A stretch of DNA of 64,000 nt, from positions 2,413,892 through 2,477,891 of the forward strand of contig NZ_JAGVQR010000001.1 of NCBI RefSeq assembly GCF_018275325.1, read 5' to 3'. Below, one piece after another: positions 27,440 to 35,386 of this stretch. Positions within the stretch are counted from its first letter, which is position 1; each line of letters opens with the position of its first letter. Origin of the DNA: Nocardioides palaemonis. Its GTDB lineage: Bacteria; Actinomycetota; Actinomycetes; Propionibacteriales; Nocardioidaceae. The translations under genes were made by a program, and so were the position numbers. The notes beneath the pieces were generated by a model that worked only from the letters and a program-made list of their open reading frames with translations, did no database searches and was not told where the DNA came from.

Positions 27440-28384
27440 GTGACCGGGCACGCCAGCGCTGCCGCCGACCGCACGTCCGGGTGCTGGGCGAGCTTCGCCG
27501 CGCTGGGCACCTCCACCTTCGTCGCCGTGCGGGAGGCGCACGAGCTCGACCTCGCCGTCACCCTCGCCCGCGAGGTGCTGACCGACGTCGACGAGGTCTG
27601 CAGCCGCTTCCGCGACGACTCCGACCTGTCCCGCGTCAACGCCCACCCCGGCCGGTGGGTCGAGGTGGACCCGCTGCTCGTGGCAGCCGTGCGGGTCGCG
27701 GTCGACGCGGCCCGCGACACCGGCGGCCTGGTGCACCCGCTCCTCGGGCGCCAGCTGGTGCAGCTCGGCTACGACCGCGACTTCGACCTCCTGGTCGACC
27801 TCGGCCAGGACGCCGAGGAGGCCGATCCGCCCACGCTGGGCTCCTGGCACCTGATCGACCTGGACCCGGCCGGCGCGGTGCGGATCCCGGGCGGGACCAG
27901 CCTGGACCTCGGGGCCACCGGGAAGGCGTGGGCCGCCGACCTGGTCGCGGCGGCCTACGAGGAGCGACTCTCAGCGGGCGCGGTCGTGAGCGTCGGGGGC
28001 GACGTACGGATCGCCCGGCCGGACGGCACGCCGTGGCCGGTGTCGGTCACCGAGCGTCCCGGGGACGCGGACGCGACCCTCGTCGCGCTGGACCACGGCG
28101 GCCTGGCCACCTCCAGCACGCAGGTCCGGCGCTGGAGCCGGTCGGGGGTCCGCCACCACCACCTGCTCGACCCGCGCACCGGTCAGCCGGCACGCGAGGT
28201 CTGGCGCACCGTCACCGCGACCGGTCCCACCTGCGCGGCCGCGAATGCCGCCTCCACCGCGGCCGTCGTGCTCGGGGAGGACGCCCCGGACTGGCTGGAG
28301 GACCGCGGCGTGACTGCACGCCTCGTCGCGACCGGCGGCGAGGTCCGGACGACCGGCGCCTGGCCGGGGAGGAGCGCACGATGA
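27440..28384 (+). CDS. apbE: FAD:protein FMN transferase (ApbE)
   Basis: 314 residues; GTG start. The family motifs are in order: CSRFRDDSDLSRVN near the N terminus, DLGATGKAWAADL, VSVGGDVR and HHHLLDPRTGQP. ApbE attaches FMN covalently to a Ser/Thr of partner proteins, usually outside the cytoplasmic membrane. It overlaps the next gene, a ferric-reductase-like membrane protein (ATGA), and heads an electron-transfer operon. No signal peptide is evident, so it may act in the cytoplasm here. Confidence 0.88.
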   Translation: MTGHASAAADRTSGCWASFAALGTSTFVAVREAHELDLAVTLAREVLTDVDEVCSRFRDDSDLSRVNAHPGRWVEVDPLLVAAVRVAVDAARDTGGLVHPLLGRQLVQLGYDRDFDLLVDLGQDAEEADPPTLGSWHLIDLDPAGAVRIPGGTSLDLGATGKAWAADLVAAAYEERLSAGAVVSVGGDVRIARPDGTPWPVSVTERPGDADATLVALDHGGLATSSTQVRRWSRSGVRHHHLLDPRTGQPAREVWRTVTATGPTCAAANAASTAAVVLGEDAPDWLEDRGVTARLVATGGEVRTTGAWPGRSAR

Positions 28385-28950
28385 CCGAGGGTCCGCTGTT
28401 CTGGTACCTCAACCGCGCCACGGGCCTGGTGCTGCTCGTGCTGATGACGCTGAGCGTGGTGCTCGGCGTGCTGGCGACGAGCGGCCGGGCCGGCCGGGGG
28501 GTGCCGCGCTTCGTGAGCCAGTCGCTCCACCGCAACCTGTCGCTCCTGTCGGTCCTCGCCCTCCTCGCCCACGTCACCACCGCGGTCGTCGACGAGTACG
28601 TCGACATCCGCTGGTGGCAGGCGCTCGTCCCGGTCGGCGCGACCTACCGCCCGCTGTGGCTCGGCCTGGGCACGGTGTCGCTCGACCTGCTCGCCGTCGT
28701 GGTGCTGACCAGCGTGCTCCGCACCCGCCTGTCCCACCGGTCGTGGCGGCTGGTCCACCTGTCGTCGTGGCTGGCGTTCGCGGCAGCCGTCGCCCACTCG
28801 GTGGGCATCGGCACCGACCTCTCCTCCCCCGACGCGCTCGGCGTGGTGCCCGCACTCGTCTGCGTGACGGCCGTCCTCGTGGCCCTGGCCGCCCGCCTCG
28901 GCACCGTCGCCCGCGACAGCAGCTCCCCCGCCACCGGACGGTCGGCATGA
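28381..28950 (+). CDS. Ferric reductase-like transmembrane protein
   Basis: 189 residues with five to six membrane segments. Candidate heme-ligating histidines lie in SLHRNLSLLSVLALLAH and WRLVHLSSWLAFAAAVAH, two His per helix pair, as in the ferric reductase/MsrQ-like heme b domain. It lacks the cytoplasmic FAD/NAD domain of full NOX-type reductases. That part is probably supplied by the NuoF-like protein encoded next, with which it overlaps (ATGA). It likely carries electrons across the membrane. Confidence 0.82.
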   Translation: MTEGPLFWYLNRATGLVLLVLMTLSVVLGVLATSGRAGRGVPRFVSQSLHRNLSLLSVLALLAHVTTAVVDEYVDIRWWQALVPVGATYRPLWLGLGTVSLDLLAVVVLTSVLRTRLSHRSWRLVHLSSWLAFAAAVAHSVGIGTDLSSPDALGVVPALVCVTAVLVALAARLGTVARDSSSPATGRSA

Positions 28951-30182
28951 GCGCGCCCTCCCCCGTCCCGGTCCCGGACCGCGTGGTGGTCCACCCCGGC
29001 CCGGCGCTGCTCGCCGGCCTCGAGTCGGGTCCGTGGCTGCCCGCCCACCGCGCCCGCTTCGGTCCGCTCCCCGACGTCTCGCTGGACGACCTGCTGGACC
29101 GGGTCGCACGGGTCGGGGTCGCGGGACGGGGCGGCGCCGCCTTCCCCTTCGCCACCAAGCTGGCCACCGCCGCGCGAGGGCGCCGGCCGGTGGTGGTCGT
29201 CAACCTCGCCGAGGGCGAGCCCGCCAGCGCGAAGGACACCGCGCTCGCGCTGACCCGCCCGCACCTGGTGCTCGACGGCGCCGTCGCGACGGCACGGGCG
29301 CTGCGCGCCCGCGAGGTGCACGTGGTGCTGCCGGGCGAGCGGCCCCGTACGTCGGTGGCCGTGCTCCGAGCGCTCGACGAGCGCCGCGACCCGGTGCGGG
29401 TGCGCGTCCACACGGCGTCCCCGACGTTCGTCGCCGGGCAGGCCCGTGCCGTGCTCGAGCTGATGGCGGGGCGCCCCGACCTGCCCGTGACCGCCTGGCA
29501 GCCGGAGGCAGTCGCCGGCCACGCGGGTCGACCCACGCTGCTGTCCAACGCCGAGACGTGGGCCCACGTCGCCCACCTGCTCCTCGCGGGTGACCCGCTG
29601 CGAGCCGGGCTCGGCACGACGGCGGAGCCCGGCACCACGCTGCTGACGATCAGCCGCGAGGGCGCCCTGCCCGAGGTGCGCGAGGTCGCGCACGGCACCC
29701 CCTGGCGCGACGTCCTGGCCGACGTCCCCGACCGACCGGCCGCCGCGCTGGTGGGTGGGTTCCACGGCACGTGGGCGTCGTGGGACCACCTGGAGCGGAT
29801 GCGCGTGTCGCGGGCCGCGATGCGCGCGGAGGGCATGCCGCTCGGCGCGGGGATCGTGCACGTCCCCGCACCCACGACGTGCCCGCTGGCCCTCACGGCC
29901 GACGTGCTCGCCTACCTCGCCGACCAGTCCGCGCGCCGCTGCGGCCCGTGCCTCAACGGCCTGCCGGCCCTTGCCGCCGAGGTCCGCGGCCTGGTCGCCG
30001 GCCGCGACGGCACCCGTCGGGTCGAGCGGCTCGCCGCCCTGGTGGACGGCCGGGGCGCGTGTGCCCACCCCGACGGGACGGTCCGGCTGGTCCGCTCCGC
30101 GCTCGCCGTGCTGGGCGACGAGGTGGAGGCGCACCGCAGCGGGCAGTGCGCGACCCGCAGCCTGCGGGAGGTGACGTGGTGA
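28947..30182 (+). CDS. NuoF-like NADH dehydrogenase subunit (FMN and 4Fe-4S)
   Basis: 411 residues. GRGGAAFPFATK is the glycine-rich FMN/NADH site of the 51-kDa complex I subunit family. VNLAEGEPASAKD also matches, and a C-terminal CGPCLNG with a later Cys in GRGACAHP supplies the 4Fe-4S ligands. An SLBB-like region lies between. It would take electrons from NADH and hand them to the small ferredoxin or to the membrane heme protein. Overlaps neighbours on both sides. Confidence 0.83.
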   Translation: MSAPSPVPVPDRVVVHPGPALLAGLESGPWLPAHRARFGPLPDVSLDDLLDRVARVGVAGRGGAAFPFATKLATAARGRRPVVVVNLAEGEPASAKDTALALTRPHLVLDGAVATARALRAREVHVVLPGERPRTSVAVLRALDERRDPVRVRVHTASPTFVAGQARAVLELMAGRPDLPVTAWQPEAVAGHAGRPTLLSNAETWAHVAHLLLAGDPLRAGLGTTAEPGTTLLTISREGALPEVREVAHGTPWRDVLADVPDRPAAALVGGFHGTWASWDHLERMRVSRAAMRAEGMPLGAGIVHVPAPTTCPLALTADVLAYLADQSARRCGPCLNGLPALAAEVRGLVAGRDGTRRVERLAALVDGRGACAHPDGTVRLVRSALAVLGDEVEAHRSGQCATRSLREVTW

Positions 30183-30385
30183 GCCACGCACTGCGCGTCG
30201 ACTGGCCCAGCTGCCACGCCCGGGGCCTGTGCCACGAGCTGCTGCCCGAGGTGGTCGACCTCGACGAGTGGGGCTACCCGTTGGTGACCGGCGAGGTCAC
30301 CGAGGCCCTGCTGGCCGACGCCCGCGCCGCGGTCCGCGCCTGCCCGCGCCTCGCGCTCCGCCTGGTGGAGGCACCTCCCCGCTGA
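30179..30385 (+). CDS. Small ferredoxin (probably 3Fe-4S)
   Basis: 68 residues; GTG start overlapping the stop of the NuoF-like gene. Cysteines at about 12 (WPSCHARGLC), 18 and 55 (RACPRL) fit the three-ligand pattern of actinobacterial 3Fe-4S ferredoxins; the second Cys of the usual four-ligand set is Arg/Ala here. As last gene of the operon it is the likely soluble electron carrier. Confidence 0.82.
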   Translation: MSHALRVDWPSCHARGLCHELLPEVVDLDEWGYPLVTGEVTEALLADARAAVRACPRLALRLVEAPPR

Positions 30386-30394
30386 CCGTGCGGA

Positions 30395-30414
30395 ATATAC
30401 CCCTGGGGGTATAT
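30395..30414. promoter_or_regulatory. CsoR/CstR-type operator
   Basis: A perfect inverted repeat, ATATACCCC-N2-GGGGTATAT, lies 56 bp before the persulfide dioxygenase start. Such TATACCCC/GGGGTATA sites bind the CsoR family of copper- or persulfide-sensing repressors. Given the sulfur gene behind it, the persulfide-sensing CstR branch is the better guess. No csoR/cstR gene is present in the window. Confidence 0.75.
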
Positions 30415-30469
30415 GGTTGGAGTGTCGACAGGCCCGCACCCGGTGGGCCGGCCCCGAGGAGGAGCCCCC

Positions 30470-31858
30470 ATGTACTTCGCCCAGCACTACCTCGACTGCC
30501 TGTCGCAGGCGTCGTACCTCATCGGCGACACGACCAGTGGTCGCGCCGTCCTGGTGGACCCGCGCCGTGACATCGACGACTACCTGCGTGACGCCGAGGA
30601 GCAGGGCCTGCGGATCGTGGGCGTCATCAACACCCACTTCCACGCCGACTTCCTGGCCGGACACCTCGAGGTGGCCGCCGCGACCGGCGCGTGGATCGGC
30701 TACGGCACCGCGGCGCAGGCCGACTACGAGGTCCGCCACCTCGCCGACGGCGAGCGCATCGCGCTCGGCGACGAGGAGGGCGTGACCCTCGAGGTGATGC
30801 ACACCCCCGGCCACACCCCCGAGTCGATCAGCGTGCTCGTCCGCGAGCACGGCACCGACGAGGTCCCCTACGGCGTGCTGACCGGCGACGCGCTGTTCAT
30901 CGGCGACGTCGGCCGACCCGACCTGCTCGCCTCCATCGGCTTCAGTGCCGAGGAGCTCGGCACGATGCTGCACGACACGATCCAGCACCGGCTGATGGGC
31001 CTGCCCGACGAGGTGCGGGTCTTCCCCGGCCACGGCGCCGGGTCGGCGTGCGGCAAGAACCTCTCCACCGAGAAGCAGTCCACGATCGGCGACGAGCGCC
31101 GCACCAACTACGCCTGCCAGCCGATGGACCGCGACGCCTTCGTCGCGATGGTGACCGAGGGGCAGCCGTCCGCCCCGGAGTACTTCCTCCACGACGCCGT
31201 GCTCAACCGCAAGCACCACGACACGTTCTCCTCGGCCCCGCTCGCGGCGCTGTCGTGGGCTGGTGCCCGGGACGCCGCCGGCGACGGCGCGATCCTGCTC
31301 GACACCCGCGACGCCGAGGAGTTCAACGCCGGCCACGTCCGCGGGTCGGTCAGCGTGCCGCTCGACGGCCGGTTCGCCGAGACCGCGGGCATGCTGCTGA
31401 GCCCCGACGACGCCGTTGTGCTCGTCGGCGACGACCCGCAGTGCCGCGAGGCCCACACCCGGCTCGGCCGCATCGGCTTCGACGGCGTCGTCGGCGCGCT
31501 CCACGACGTCGAGCAGGTCCTGGTCGACGACGACGCCCACGTCGGGCACGGCAGCCGGCTCACCGCACCCGCCCTCGCACGGCTCCTCGACGCCGACGCC
31601 CCGGTCACGGTGGTCGACGTGCGCAACGTCGGCGAGCTCGACGCCGGCGCGATCCCCGGCTCGGTCCACGTCCCGCTCGCCGAGCTCCGGCGCCGGGTCG
31701 ACGAGGTCCCCCGCGACCGCCCGCTCGTGGTGACCTGCGCGGGCGGCTGGCGCTCGAGCGTGGCGGCGAGCTACCTGCGCAGCCAGGGCTTCACCGACGT
31801 GTCCGACCTGCTGGGCGGCTTCACCGCCTGGCAGCTGCTGGCCACGACGGACGCCTGA
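30470..31858 (+). CDS. Persulfide dioxygenase-like metallo-beta-lactamase fused to two rhodanese domains
   Basis: 462 residues from ATG 30470 (AGGAGG upstream). The MBL domain (about 1-245) has THFHADFLAGH and HTPGHT metal ligands and FPGHGAGSACG, as in ETHE1-like persulfide dioxygenases. Rhodanese domain 1 (about 265-350) lacks the active cysteine. Domain 2 (about 365-455) has the active loop CAGGWRSS. The fusion suggests oxidation of persulfide with sulfur transfer, for sulfide detoxification, in the cytoplasm. A CsoR-type operator overlaps the promoter region. CstB-like enzymes share this layout. Confidence 0.87.
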   Translation: MYFAQHYLDCLSQASYLIGDTTSGRAVLVDPRRDIDDYLRDAEEQGLRIVGVINTHFHADFLAGHLEVAAATGAWIGYGTAAQADYEVRHLADGERIALGDEEGVTLEVMHTPGHTPESISVLVREHGTDEVPYGVLTGDALFIGDVGRPDLLASIGFSAEELGTMLHDTIQHRLMGLPDEVRVFPGHGAGSACGKNLSTEKQSTIGDERRTNYACQPMDRDAFVAMVTEGQPSAPEYFLHDAVLNRKHHDTFSSAPLAALSWAGARDAAGDGAILLDTRDAEEFNAGHVRGSVSVPLDGRFAETAGMLLSPDDAVVLVGDDPQCREAHTRLGRIGFDGVVGALHDVEQVLVDDDAHVGHGSRLTAPALARLLDADAPVTVVDVRNVGELDAGAIPGSVHVPLAELRRRVDEVPRDRPLVVTCAGGWRSSVAASYLRSQGFTDVSDLLGGFTAWQLLATTDA

Positions 31859-31861
31859 GGC

Positions 31862-32239
31862 TCACCTGGCGCGGCGGATCCGGATCGCGCCCTTCGCCGT
31901 GGACGGGTCGACGACGCGGCCGCCCTGGGTGATCTCCACCTCGCCCCGGGCGACCAGTCGTCGGGCCGCCCGGCGGGCCGGCTCCATGAGCTCGCGCCAG
32001 GTCTCCTCGTCGTCGCCACCCACCGCGCGGGCCGCGTCCGACGGGCAGATGGTCGACGTACGCGCCCGCTGCGCCAGCAGGTCCGTGATCGCCGCCTCGA
32101 GCCGCCTGTCGACCTCGGTGACGCCGCGCTTGCGGCACGCGGTCGAGCAGTAGCGGACCTGGTCCCAGTCGCGCTCCCACTTCTTGCGCCACTCGATGGT
32201 GCGCCCGCACGACTGGCAGGTCTTCGGCTCGGGAGGCAT
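31862..32239 (-). CDS. DUF2256/DUF3253 protein with zinc-ribbon
   Basis: 125 residues from ATG 32239. The N terminus [20 protein letters not shown] followed by [12 protein letters not shown] is the four-cysteine DUF2256 zinc ribbon. The rest ([27 protein letters not shown] and [16 protein letters not shown]) is the winged-helix-like DUF3253. Function of the fusion is unknown; DNA or RNA binding is possible. Converges with the persulfide dioxygenase gene, with stops 3 nt apart. Confidence 0.82.
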   Translation of the reverse strand: MPPEPKTCQSCGRTIEWRKKWERDWDQVRYCSTACRKRGVTEVDRRLEAAITDLLAQRARTSTICPSDAARAVGGDDEETWRELMEPARRAARRLVARGEVEITQGGRVVDPSTAKGAIRIRRAR

Positions 32240-32401
32240 GCCCCCAGTCTGCTCCCCGGCTGGTGGAGGAGGTCGCCGTCCACGCTCACCGTGATCGTGG
32301 AGCCGTCGCGCCACCTGGTGGCTCGAGAGCACCACGATCTGGGCGTCCTGGCTCGCCCTTGAACCCGTCGGTCGCCCGGCGTACGGGTGCCGCGCCCAGC
32401 G

Positions 32402-32468
32402 GGGGTAGTCCAGTGGCGAACTGTCGTCGAGACCGACGTACGTCAGCAGTTCGTCACTGGACTACCCC
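32402..32468. repeat. 22-bp inverted repeat with 23-nt loop
   Basis: The arm at 32402-32423 and the arm at 32447-32468 pair over 22 bases with one G-T wobble. The outer part reads GGGGTAGTCCAGTG and the inner end CGAACTG/CAGTTCG. It lies 22 nt past the stop of the universal stress protein gene, so it could end that message, but has no T-run. The inner CGAACTG core recurs in the hairpins at 62.3 kb. Confidence 0.75.
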
Positions 32469-32490
32469 GGGGGGCGCCCGAGCCTCGGGG

Positions 32491-33354
32491 TCAGCGGACG
32501 ACGACGACCGGGCACGCGGCCCGGTGCAGCACCGCCTGGCTCACCGAGCCCAGCAGCAGGCCGCTGAAGAACCCGAGCCCGCGGGCCCCCACCACGACGA
32601 GCGAGGCGCCGGCGGAGGCGTCGACGAGCGCGCGGGCCGGTGCGACCGGGACCGCCTCCTGCTCGAAGGCGACGTCGGGGTGCTCGGCGCGGACGCCGGC
32701 GACGCACTCGGCGAGCAGGAGCTCGCGCTCCTGGGTCTCCACGCTTCGCGGCTCGGCGTTCCACACGTCGGTCGACGGGACCCGGACGTGCCAGCCGTGC
32801 AGGGCCACGACCGTCTCGCCGGTCGCCTCCGCCCGCTCGAAGGCGAGCTCGAGCGCCTCGGTGCTGGGGCGCGAGCCGTCGATGCCGACCACGATCCTGC
32901 GCGCGTCGGGGTCGCGCTGCTCGCGTACGACGACGACCGGGCAGCGGGCGTGCCGGGCGAGGTGCTGGCTGACCGAGCCGATGAGGACCTCGGCCGCCGC
33001 ACCGTGACCGTGGCTGCCCACGACGACCATCGAGGACGACTCGGCGGCCCGCAGCAGCTCGTCGACGACGTGGCCGGTGCGGTGCTGGACGGTCGCGTCG
33101 AGCACGCCGGCCTCAGCGAGCTCCTTGCGCACCTGGTCGACCAGGTGGCCGTACTCGTCCACCGGCACCTGCAGGCTCCCGGTCATGGGTGCCCAGCCCG
33201 GCGCGCCGCCCCACGGCGGCGGCAGCACCTCGTCGACCATCAGGACCCGGACCGGGACGTGGGCGCGGAGGGACTCTGCCGCGGCCCAGCGCAGCGCGCG
33301 CTCGGCGTCCGCGGAGCCGTCGTGGGCCACCAGGAGCGGGAGTGTCGTCGTCAT
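32491..33354 (-). CDS. Universal stress protein, two USP domains
   Basis: 287 residues forming two tandem UspA domains (about 1-145 and 150-287). Both keep the ATP-binding GxxG-x9-GS motif: GSHGHGAAAEVLIGS in the first and GARGLGFFSGLLLGS in the second, plus DGS near each start. Such tandem proteins in actinobacteria respond to hypoxia or stationary phase. No operon partner. The hairpin downstream may serve as its terminator. Confidence 0.9.
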   Translation of the reverse strand: MTTTLPLLVAHDGSADAERALRWAAAESLRAHVPVRVLMVDEVLPPPWGGAPGWAPMTGSLQVPVDEYGHLVDQVRKELAEAGVLDATVQHRTGHVVDELLRAAESSSMVVVGSHGHGAAAEVLIGSVSQHLARHARCPVVVVREQRDPDARRIVVGIDGSRPSTEALELAFERAEATGETVVALHGWHVRVPSTDVWNAEPRSVETQERELLLAECVAGVRAEHPDVAFEQEAVPVAPARALVDASAGASLVVVGARGLGFFSGLLLGSVSQAVLHRAACPVVVVR

Positions 33355-33409
33355 GCCTCCACGCTCCCGCCGCGGAGACCTCGGGGGTCAGGGGCGAAGG
33401 TCATCGGGG

Positions 33410-33459
33410 CCGGGCCACAGGTCCCGGGCCCGGGGTGCGGACCTGGGTCTGTGGCCCGG
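33410..33459 (-). terminator. Hairpin downstream of the ABM gene operon
   Basis: CCGGGCCACAG (33410-33420) pairs with CTGTGGCCCGG (33449-33459). It begins 9 nt past the end of the monooxygenase gene on the minus strand and probably ends the five-gene operon. No T-run. Confidence 0.5.
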
Positions 33460-33468
33460 ACCGCCACG

Positions 33469-33792
33469 TCAGCGGACGGCGAGCTCCCCGAGCTCGGACC
33501 ACTCGGTGCCCTCGACCGTCGTGTTGACGATCCGCGGCGTCCGCGCGAGGTACGCCGGGAGCTCGCGCGTGGCGGTGTGGAAGTGGTCGGTCCCGACGTG
33601 GTGGGCGCCTGCGGCATCGTCGCGGAACGCCTCGACCAGCACATACTCGTGCGGGTCGTCGAGGCTGCGCGACCACTCGAACCACAGGCAGCCCTCCTCG
33701 GCCCTGGTCGCCTCGGTGAAGGCTCGCGAGATCTCGGGCCAGTCGTCGGCGTGCTCGGGCCGCACGGGGAACTTCGCAGTGATGAAGATCAA
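33469..33792 (-). CDS. Putative quinol monooxygenase (ABM domain)
   Basis: 107 residues from TTG 33792, with GGAGAG upstream. MIFITAKFPVRPEHADDWPEI and EEGCLWFEWSRSLDDP match the antibiotic biosynthesis monooxygenase (ABM) fold, small dimeric ferredoxin-like enzymes that oxidise quinols or act on reactive aromatic compounds without cofactor. Last gene of the operon below the AcoR-like activator. A paralogue of equal length, roughly 70 percent identical by eye, also with a TTG start, lies at 43161-43484. Confidence 0.82.
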   Translation of the reverse strand: MIFITAKFPVRPEHADDWPEISRAFTEATRAEEGCLWFEWSRSLDDPHEYVLVEAFRDDAAGAHHVGTDHFHTATRELPAYLARTPRIVNTTVEGTEWSELGELAVR

Positions 33793-33828
33793 CGGACTCT
33801 CCTGGTGGATGGGGGTGGGTGGACGGGA

Positions 33829-34332
33829 TCAGACCGCCGGACGGGCTCCGGGCACCGAGCCGGTCGTGGCGGGGCGGTCCACCTGCGCCTGAATGGCCGC
33901 ACCGACCCGCTCCGAGACCAGGCCGAGCACCGCGCCGGCGACGATCGCGAGCAGCGCGCCGCCGAGGTCGAACCCGGTGCCGAAGTAGATCGCGGTGCCG
34001 GCGAACCCGCCCGGGATGAAGGAGAGCAGCGGCACCGCCGCCTCGATGCAGAGCACGAACCCGACCACGGTGACCATCACGGCCAGCGCGAGGGTCGAGC
34101 TGCTCACGTGGTCGAGGCCCTGGCCGATGACCCAGCCCCACAGCACGCCGGCGACGTTGGCCGCCAGGCCTTTGGCGAAGCCAGTCGTGCCGCCGCCGGC
34201 GGCGAAGAAGCAGGCCCACGCGATGAACGCGACCCACGTGATGAGGGTGAGCTCGACCGAGGCGTAGGTCCAGGCACCGGCCAGGACGCCTACGGAGATG
34301 CCGATGCCCAGCAGGGCCTTGATACCGCTCAT
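33829..34332 (-). CDS. DUF1097 membrane protein
   Basis: 167 residues with five to six membrane helices, rich in Gly and Ala, e.g. WACFFAAGGGTTGFAKGLAANVAGVLWGW, the DUF1097 signature region. Function unknown; relatives include E. coli YcdZ. It is the fourth gene of the operon, 13 nt after the alcohol dehydrogenase gene, so it may move an alcohol, ketone or acid used by that pathway. Confidence 0.8.
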   Translation of the reverse strand: MSGIKALLGIGISVGVLAGAWTYASVELTLITWVAFIAWACFFAAGGGTTGFAKGLAANVAGVLWGWVIGQGLDHVSSSTLALAVMVTVVGFVLCIEAAVPLLSFIPGGFAGTAIYFGTGFDLGGALLAIVAGAVLGLVSERVGAAIQAQVDRPATTGSVPGARPAV

Positions 34333-34345
34333 GGTGTGCTCCTTG

Positions 34346-35386
34346 TCAGGGGGTGAGGATGGCGCGGCCGCGGACCCGGCCGGCGTCGAGGTCCGAGATG
34401 GCGGACTGGAAGTCGTCCAGGGCGTACTTCTGGGTGTGGAGCGTGACCAGGCCGCGGGCGGCGAGGGCCATCAGGTCGCACAGGTCGTTGTAGGAGCCGA
34501 CCAGGTTGCCGATGACGTTCTTCTCCGCCGAGATGAGGTCGATCGTCGGGACGTCGACGTTCTCGCCGTAGCCCACGACGTGGTAGTCGCCGGCCTGGCG
34601 GGTCATCGCAATGCCCTCCGCGGTCGACCCGCCCTCGCCGACGAAGTCGAGCACCACCTCGGCTCCGAGCCCGTGGGTGATGTCGAGGACCTCCTCGACC
34701 TGACTGCCCTCGGCGACGACGCCGTGATCAGCGCCGAGATCGAGCGCGAGCTTGAGCGCCTCCGGATTCCGGTCGACAACCAGGAGCGCCGCCGGCGAGA
34801 GCGCCTTCATCACCTGGATCCCGATGTGCCCGAGCCCGCCCGCGCCGATGACGACGCAGGTGTCGCGCGGCGTCAGCCGCTTCGCGGCCTTCGCGGCAGC
34901 GTGGTACGCCGTGAGCCCGGCGTCGGCGAGCGCGGCGACGTCGGCCGGCTCGAGCGAGTCGTCGATGGGCACCACGCTCCGGGCCGAGGTCCGCAGGTAT
35001 TCGGCGTACCCGCCGTGGGTGTTGATCCCCGGGAACTGGTTGCTCTCGCAGTGCACGTCGTCCCCGGTGCGACAGGCGCGGCAGAGACCGCAGGTGATGA
35101 GGGGATGGACGATCACCTTGTCGCCCTCCCGGACGTTGGTGACCGCGGACCCGACGGCGTGCACCCACCCGGCGTTCTCGTGCCCGATCGTGTACGGCAG
35201 CGTCACGCCGGACTTCTCCTCCCACTGCCCCTCCAGGATGTGGAGGTCGGTGCGGCACACGCCGGCGCCGCCGATCCGGACGATCACGTCGAACGGGCCG
35301 GTGGCCTCCGGGACGTCGACCTCGCGCATCTCGAGGTCCTGGTGGTAGCCGACCACCTGGACGGCGCGCATCTTCTCGGTGCTCAT
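34346..35386 (-). CDS. Zinc-dependent NAD(P) alcohol dehydrogenase
   Basis: 346 residues, the usual length for medium-chain zinc ADHs. Catalytic zinc ligands are Cys in GAGVCRTDLH and His/Glu in GHENAGWV. Structural zinc cysteines lie in CGLCRACRTGDDVHC. Cofactor motif GAGGLGHIG. The sequence type is that of the ADHs found with actinobacterial alkane/propane monooxygenase genes, suited to primary or secondary alcohols. ATG overlaps the upstream MIP18-family gene (ATGA). Confidence 0.9.
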   Translation of the reverse strand: MSTEKMRAVQVVGYHQDLEMREVDVPEATGPFDVIVRIGGAGVCRTDLHILEGQWEEKSGVTLPYTIGHENAGWVHAVGSAVTNVREGDKVIVHPLITCGLCRACRTGDDVHCESNQFPGINTHGGYAEYLRTSARSVVPIDDSLEPADVAALADAGLTAYHAAAKAAKRLTPRDTCVVIGAGGLGHIGIQVMKALSPAALLVVDRNPEALKLALDLGADHGVVAEGSQVEEVLDITHGLGAEVVLDFVGEGGSTAEGIAMTRQAGDYHVVGYGENVDVPTIDLISAEKNVIGNLVGSYNDLCDLMALAARGLVTLHTQKYALDDFQSAISDLDAGRVRGRAILTP

